DNA from: Sceloporus undulatus
Taxonomy: Eukaryota > Chordata > Lepidosauria > Squamata > Phrynosomatidae
Length of the DNA: 64,000 nt
Direction: 5' to 3'
NCBI RefSeq assembly: GCF_019175285.1
Contig: NC_056527.1
Span: 120,367,273 to 120,431,272, forward strand
Position numbers and translations under genes: made by a program. A model generated the notes under the pieces. That model saw only the letters and a list, made by a program, of their open reading frames with translations. It had not been told where the DNA came from and did no database searches. Numbering within the stretch: position 1 is the first letter of the stretch; the number at the start of each line of letters is the position of its first letter. Shown one piece after another: positions 63,905 to 64,000 of this stretch.

Positions 63905-64000
63905 GGTCTTCCTCTGTGGGTTTGAATCCTGCTCAGCCATGGAAACCCACTGGGCGACCATTGGGCATAAGTCACACTTTCTCAGCCTCAGGGGAAGCAA
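63905..64000 (+). mobile_element. tRNA-derived SINE at the window edge
   Basis: B-box-like gtgggtttgaatcctgctca, then cagccatggaaacccactgg and cacactttctcagcctcagg. It continues past the end of the window, inside a UFM1 intron. Confidence 0.65.

Overview
This is vertebrate nuclear DNA, most likely from a squamate reptile (probably an iguanian-type lizard). The protein-coding exons match tetrapod genes closely. Between them lie lepidosaur-style tRNA-derived SINEs, CR1 and L2 LINE pieces, hAT-like and TA-flanked MITEs and AAT microsatellites. Ten genes sit in 64 kb with short introns, high GC and CpG-rich promoters, as on a reptile microchromosome. The species call is inference.

Layout. 1-2980: 5' part of USP39 (minus). 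3804-6628: C2orf68 homologue (plus), head-to-head with USP39. 11908-15889: TMEM150A (plus), with a noncoding first exon near 9.7 kb. 17538-19274: RNF181 (minus). 23787-29462: VAMP5 (minus). 32953-38802: VAMP8 (minus). 40577-48000: GGCX (plus, 15 coding exons). 49687-51530: DKK4 (plus). 53431-62722: POLB (minus, 14 coding exons, 335 codons). 62981 onward: UFM1 (plus), head-to-head with POLB and running off the window. Every exon boundary was checked for GT-AG and for reading phase, and the complete genes give open frames of the expected family length.

Synteny. USP39 to GGCX is, as I recall the human map, the order and orientation of human 2p11.2. DKK4 and POLB, convergent here, are convergent neighbours in human 8p11.21. 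UFM1 lies on human chromosome 13. The window therefore crosses two joins relative to human: GGCX|DKK4 and POLB|UFM1.

Functions. Two genes serve DNA or RNA handling (POLB base-excision repair; USP39 spliceosome), two the ubiquitin or UFM systems (RNF181, UFM1), two SNARE fusion (VAMP5, VAMP8), one vitamin-K carboxylation (GGCX), one Wnt inhibition (DKK4), one membrane signalling (TMEM150A), and one is uncharacterised (C2orf68). They do not form a single pathway.

Most notable signals: an ETS-CRE composite motif present three times in the POLB/UFM1 promoter and once in the USP39/C2orf68 promoter; an inverted duplication forming the RNF181 promoter; a TMEM150A uORF whose stop overlaps the main start codon; start codons sitting exactly at exon ends in VAMP5, VAMP8 and UFM1; and a palindromic ~107-bp tandem array upstream of VAMP8. 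I saw no viral element, CRISPR array or unknown multigene system.
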